Shown in pieces: positions 59,582-64,000 of a stretch of DNA of 64,000 nucleotides. The notes under the pieces were generated by a model. It was not told the origin of the DNA and made no database searches. It saw only the letters and a list, made by a program, of their open reading frames with translations. Each line of letters opens with the position of its first letter. The first letter of the stretch is position 1. Source of the DNA: Hofstenia miamia (lineage: Eukaryota; Xenacoelomorpha; Acoela); NCBI GenBank assembly GCA_004352715.1, contig SCFE01000048.1, positions 764,868 to 828,867 of the forward strand, written 5' to 3'. Made by a program: the position numbers and the translations under genes.

Positions 59582-59695
59582 NNNNNNNNNNNNNNNNNNN
59601 NNNNNNNNNNNNNNNNNNNNNNNNNNNNNNNNNNNNNNNNNNNNNNNNNNNNNNNNNNNNNNNNNNNNNNNNNNNNNNNNNNNNNNNNNNNNNNN
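59582..59695. other. Assembly gap, 114 N
   Basis: Inside the second copy of the 57969-58222 duplication. The non-round size suggests an estimated gap. Confidence 0.95.
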
Positions 59696-59734
59696 GTGAC
59701 CCTCACAATAAATTGCATTGATATATATATATAT

Positions 59735-61488
59735 CAGAGTTGGAATTGGATTAGACATATAGTTGGGTCGCTTTGGGCCAGATTTTGGCATGGCAATTTG
59801 GGCTAGTCCAATTTTGTGCTTAATGCTTAAATTGGTATTTGAAATATAAGAAAAAATTCACTTCAAAACTTAAACTTTGCAAATGACAAAAAAGCCTTCT
59901 CTAAATTTAATCAGCCCTGCATTGTTGGGTGTTGGCTGTAGCTGCCACAATACTTCTAACATCAAATTTTGTTGGCTACAACAAAGACTGCTGATGTATA
60001 AGTTGATGTAAGTTGGCAGAGAATTTTAGTAATTGAATATATAAGAAATGATAAGTTCTCTAAATGATAAATAGGCGACTGCAATCCTGTAATAAATAAT
60101 TAGTTGAAGCAATACTTATATTACTAAATTAGTGGTGGCGGCAGGAAGTACTTATGCAACGTGTCATATGATACCTTTGGCGTAGAGTATAGTACTCAAC
60201 AAGGTTTGCAATATTTTAAAGGGTGTTTACCTCAAAAAATAGTATTATTATTATAATGACTCTCAATACCAATATTTTTTACCTTCTGGTATTCAGGCCA
60301 CCTGAGTATGCTTAGCGTCTTTTTGCAAGGACAAATTTAAAGATTAATAAGCAAAATACAAACATATTGTCTATATTTACTACCTCTTATTTTAAGAGAT
60401 ATATTGCTTGGATATGCAAAAGGTACTATTTTCCTTAAAGGATTACATAAATTGTTCTAGTAAAAGAAATGAACAACATTTTAAATGAATTCGTGTAAGA
60501 ACTTGTCAACATTTTCTAGTGAAACTCCAGTAGTTTTATAGAACATGTAAAAATGCATATACAAATTAAAATAACACAAATTTCATTTTCATATAGGATT
60601 TATTTTGAAAGGAATGTTTGCATAAAAAAGTAGCAGAATATAGATGCTTTTGTTGTCGTTCCCATTTTTTAAGGTTTGTTTACATCCAAGCGGGTGATTG
60701 CAATAATCGATTTCACTGCAAAATTGGTAATTAAGTTTTGCCATGCCCAGTTAATAATAAAATATTTGGACACTAAACATAATGATAAATCGTTGTCAGT
60801 TTTGACACTAACATTAAAATAATATCAATGGCAAAATTTTTATGATATCCATAAAAGTCTATGCAAAAGATTAAACTATTAGCTGTTTCATTTATACAAA
60901 AGAAGAGACACGCCTTTTTTACCTTGTGCAATCTGATTTTTGAGATTTTATTATTTTGTTAGATTTAACAATTTTAAGAAGAAACCAGCAAAAAGTTAAA
61001 AAAAATTCTAATCAATTTTAGGTTAATCTATGCACAAATTTATAATTTTTTTGTCTTCATTGGTAAAATTTGTAAAAATGCACATTCAATGCTATTCAGT
61101 GGCCAAATTCAATCATTTAGGCAGGGGGATGAACTCCCTAGGCCCCAAGCCTACAACCCTGAATGACATGTTTATTGTATTAAGGTTAACAATGCAATTT
61201 GAATTTTAACAGAATTGAATTTGCCTTGTTGACGGACTAAAGCGGAATACATGTGCACATATTAATTAATACATTATGGAAATTATACAATCAAATTAAT
61301 AGTGTATTGCTTATGGGCTTTTTGAGGCAAAAGAAACTATCAGCGGTGTAAAAGAAAAATAATTTGGGCCGGGCCAAGCTTGGGCCGAATAATTGGCATT
61401 TTAAAGTTGGCCGGGTCGGGCTTAGGCCTAAGCTGTATTGGGCTTGTCAGCCTTTTTGCCTAAATAATCAGCCCAATTTCCAACTCTG
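59735..61488. mobile_element. Inverted-repeat element without transposase
   Basis: Left end CAGAGTTGGAATTGG, right end reverse-complementing to CAGAGTTGGAAATTGGG. GGGCC-rich words (such as TTGGGCCGGGCC) occur near both ends in an otherwise A/T-rich 1754-base body with no ORF. The CAG start is hAT-like. No matching 8-bp flanks are seen. The same CAGAGTTGGAA word occurs alone at 50136. Confidence 0.55.
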
Positions 61489-61668
61489 AATGTGCCTAGA
61501 CTATTGGCGGACATGTCCGTTTTGATTTAGCGGATAATTTGAATTTTGCAGTTCTGGAACTGGAATGCATATTATTTAGTGCGCATATGTACACAAATAA
61601 ATGCGACTTTGCAACTCGAAATACAATAGAGATCAAACATCTAAGCTGCTTAACAGCTCATACATTCA

Positions 61669-61674
61669 TTTATT
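61669..61674 (-). promoter_or_regulatory. Poly(A) signal of the GST gene
   Basis: AATAAA on the minus strand, 66 bases beyond the stop codon. Confidence 0.6.
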
Positions 61675-61739
61675 CAACTACCAAAATACATATATTCTTT
61701 GCACCCTGATTTATAACAAGAATGATATTACATTCAATC

Positions 61740-62441
61740 TCAACCAGCAAATGCAGCTAATGTTGAATTTACACTTAAGTGCTTTGTTTTTTCCTCAATC
61801 TCCGAAATGCCAGGTAGCTCAAGAAATCGTGTTGAAAAGTTTTTCAAGTTTGGGTATTCATCGAGAAGAGCATTGTTGTATAATTTGCAATGAGCGTAAA
61901 GAGTTTCGTACAAAAGACAATCAGCGTAAGTTAATATTTCCCCAAGTAGCCATTGTTTATCTTGAAGTGCACTCTCAAAATCCTTAAGGAATACACGGGC
62001 ATTCCTTTGTGAGTGAGTATTTAGAGACTCTTTATCGAAATACTTCTTTTTATTTTCCTCAAAATTACTTTGATCCAAATAGCAAAGTTTCGAAAAAGCA
62101 AGACGAAAGTTCATTGCAATTTGCGAATGCATGACTGTTAGTGCACGTTCGTCGGGAGTCCTGCCGTTAAGATTATAAATCTCACCAAGATATGCTAAAA
62201 TAGCTAAGGACTCAGTCAGTTTAAAATCGCCATCAATGAGATATGGCAAGTTAGGATAAATCAGACCCATTGAATGCTTTGTTGTGAACCAACCATCTAT
62301 ATCATCTACCTCGCCATTCTCCTTTTTAGCGTAGTTGTATTCTTTATATACGTAGTCTACTTTAGCATATGCTAGTAAAGTCCTTATAGGTTGTATCAAA
62401 CCTCTAATAGCCCAATATCCAATGATTATTCTCTCACTCAT
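61740..62441 (-). CDS. Glutathione S-transferase, mu-class-like
   Basis: Cytosolic enzyme that conjugates glutathione to electrophiles. The 233-residue frame is complete and starts MSERIIIGYWAIRGL, where Tyr9 is in the catalytic position of mu-type enzymes and Trp10 follows. NLPYLIDGDFKLTESLAI (about residues 63-80) gives the cis-Pro and the Ser that hold glutathione. The helical domain has LTYADCLLYETLY (about 168-180), the conserved N-capping segment. Length is about 15 residues above typical mu enzymes, partly from an insert near residues 41-48. No intron interrupts it, unusual among its neighbours. It could be an intronless gene or a retrocopy, but no poly(A) tract or target duplication is evident. 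It is the only undamaged single-exon host gene here. Confidence 0.93.
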   Translation of the reverse strand: MSERIIIGYWAIRGLIQPIRTLLAYAKVDYVYKEYNYAKKENGEVDDIDGWFTTKHSMGLIYPNLPYLIDGDFKLTESLAILAYLGEIYNLNGRTPDERALTVMHSQIAMNFRLAFSKLCYLDQSNFEENKKKYFDKESLNTHSQRNARVFLKDFESALQDKQWLLGEILTYADCLLYETLYAHCKLYNNALLDEYPNLKNFSTRFLELPGISEIEEKTKHLSVNSTLAAFAG

Positions 62442-62658
62442 TGCAAATAAAATATAAAGTAGTGCCGGTTAAACAATTACTATTTGTTTAGCAAACATAC
62501 CATGATCTTGAAAGAGTAAAATTCATGGTATGAGGTATTTTGCATCCAATACAATTCAAGTGCGCAGTGCATATTCATTAATAAATTTACAAAGAATATG
62601 TAATTTTTCTTGTTGTTTTCACCTAATAACCAACTAGAGATGATTTTTATCGTACTAC

Positions 62659-63583
62659 AGTATTTGCCAAAAAAATATCCCAATAGAGCACAGAGATCCG
62701 ATTATGGCATTAGGAAATCCATATTGAGATTGAAAAATCGAATTAAGGCTTTTAAAAGTCAGAATTGGGCATGAAAAGATCCGAGTAAGGCAATTAGCCA
62801 TCCAATTAATACAAACAAATATCCGATAAAATTATTTGAACTGAACTCGACCAAAAATTATACATGTATATACCAAGATGAGAATTATTGTTCTATCGTT
62901 TTTAAACTTATTATACAAAAGTGAATACATTGTTGTTACAAAAGCAGTTCTTTATTTCAAATTTTTTATCACAAGTTTATCGGCAAACGTTGGAGCCCTT
63001 CACCTGAATTGCCTATATTTTAATTTTGAAGGCAATACGTTAAGTACAATACTTTAGATATTTAGCAAGCAACAAAACTGCAACACTTTCATTATATTTT
63101 TCTTCAAATCTCACTGTTTTTGTAACAAATACAAATCAAAGACACTTTATAAATTAAGATTGATAATGAGTGCAATTTTTTTTGAACCTGAGAATAATAA
63201 ACCATAGATAACTACTGTACATGTATTCATATACTTTACATATACTTTCATACCGCTTGTTCTCAAGTACACCAACTCCTGGAAAACACATTTTTCTTTG
63301 TGCATGTTTCATTTGCACAAAATTTCCACACCTTATTTACCGAAGTCATTCTCAAAAAATTGCCAATTTGATTATCTGTTCAATGTATATAGTGTTTTTC
63401 ATAATGATACATGTTGGATATTTATTTGCACAATTGGGATGCTTGTTTGCCTTAGTTGGATCTCCTCTTGACTTATTCGGATTTCCTAATCCCTATGCAG
63501 ATCTTTTTGTGCTTTATTGGGATCTCCCAAACACTACATGGATCTCTTTGTGCTCTATTGGGATATTTTATTGGCAAATACTT
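62659..63583. mobile_element. Inverted-repeat element upstream of GST
   Basis: Ends AGTATTTGCCAAAAAAATAT (left, 62659 on) and its near-inverse finishing at 63583. The arms are about 150-190 bases and contain short repeated AGATCC and AGGAAATCC words. No ORF. It lies 218 bases upstream of the GST start codon, so it could affect its promoter. Confidence 0.7.
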
Positions 63584-64000
63584 TAGTTCTTTCTGTATTA
63601 ATATTGATTACGAAGACACAAATAGCCAAGCAGCAAGAAAGAACCAAGTTTTTAAGTATTATAAAGTTTTGTCTTGATGTAGTTCCCGAAAAAAGTTAAA
63701 TATAAATAAATACCTACATACATATATATCTATAAATACAATTATGTTGTTTGATATTCAAACTAATGTTTAAAAATATTGTTTTAAAAGGCGTCTACTA
63801 AAAAATGATTAAATTCAAACTATAATGTCCACACAGAAAACAACGAATTCTTAAAGTAAATTTATACATGTCCATAATATAATTTTTAAAAACCATTAAA
63901 TAAATATATTTAATATAAAAAATATAAAACCTTGTAAATAAACAAATATGAAATTTCGTAGGGTGAATAGGAACATCAATGAGAGAACAGTTAAGCAGGA
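63584..64000. other. AT-rich stretch, nothing recognised
   Basis: No gene seen before the window ends. Confidence 0.5.

Noticed and set aside
61601-61987. Plus-strand 128-codon frame
   Set aside because: Overlaps the GST gene in antisense and has no family features.
1-64000. tRNA or rRNA genes
   Set aside because: I looked for cloverleaf-like and rRNA-like segments and found none I could support by eye. A covariance-model scan would be needed to exclude them.

Overview
The window looks like AT-rich DNA from an invertebrate animal. It has spliced genes with long introns, a mu-class glutathione S-transferase, and a dense mixture of eukaryotic transposons: Gypsy LTR elements, several LINE families, mariner, P-element/THAP, hAT and Penelope-like relics. 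I cannot name the species. Nothing indicates bacterial or plastid DNA. Three gaps are exactly 1000 N (17113-18112, 34465-35464, 47998-48997), so they are probably scaffold joins of arbitrary length. They split the window into contigs W (1-17112), X (18113-34464), Y (35465-47997) and Z (48998-64000). A fourth gap (59582-59695, 114 N) looks size-estimated.

W is a Gypsy cluster on the minus strand. It has a damaged gag-pol (about 14.9k down to 9.4k) chained through shared, partly deleted LTRs to further gag and LTR pieces. A repeat family with 99-bp subrepeats lies at both edges in inverted orientation. X begins with three 1028-bp tandem units fusing a mariner transposase 3' end to a P-element transposase fragment. 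It then carries four exons of a RanBP2-type zinc-finger gene (plus strand, 24.1-30.1k), an almost intact mariner in the last intron (27989-29417), LINE relics, and the left end of a P-like element. Y carries a 132-bp minisatellite, the first three exons of a RanBP2-type zinc-finger gene on the MINUS strand (42.3-41.7k), head-to-head Gypsy LTRs and a deleted Gypsy gag-RT. Z opens inside a P-like transposase, with the THAP exon and right terminus of that element. It then has the 5' half of a LINE, a second LINE (endonuclease plus RT), a hAT transposase relic, inverted-repeat elements and the GST gene.

Two results stand out. First, a P-element-like (THAP-transposase) transposon has matching termini at 33496 and 50832, a perfect 8-bp target duplication (ACCATAAC), and lies inside a LINE reverse transcriptase whose reading frame resumes exactly when the element and one duplicate are removed. 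Second, contig Y is probably misplaced and reversed. If Y is reverse-complemented and put between W and X, three things fall into place: the seven zinc-finger exons become one phase-compatible gene of about 318 codons with five fingers, the P element shrinks from 17 kb to about 2.8 kb plus the gap, and the two Gypsy-rich stretches become neighbours. Intact host genes are few: the zinc-finger gene and the GST.
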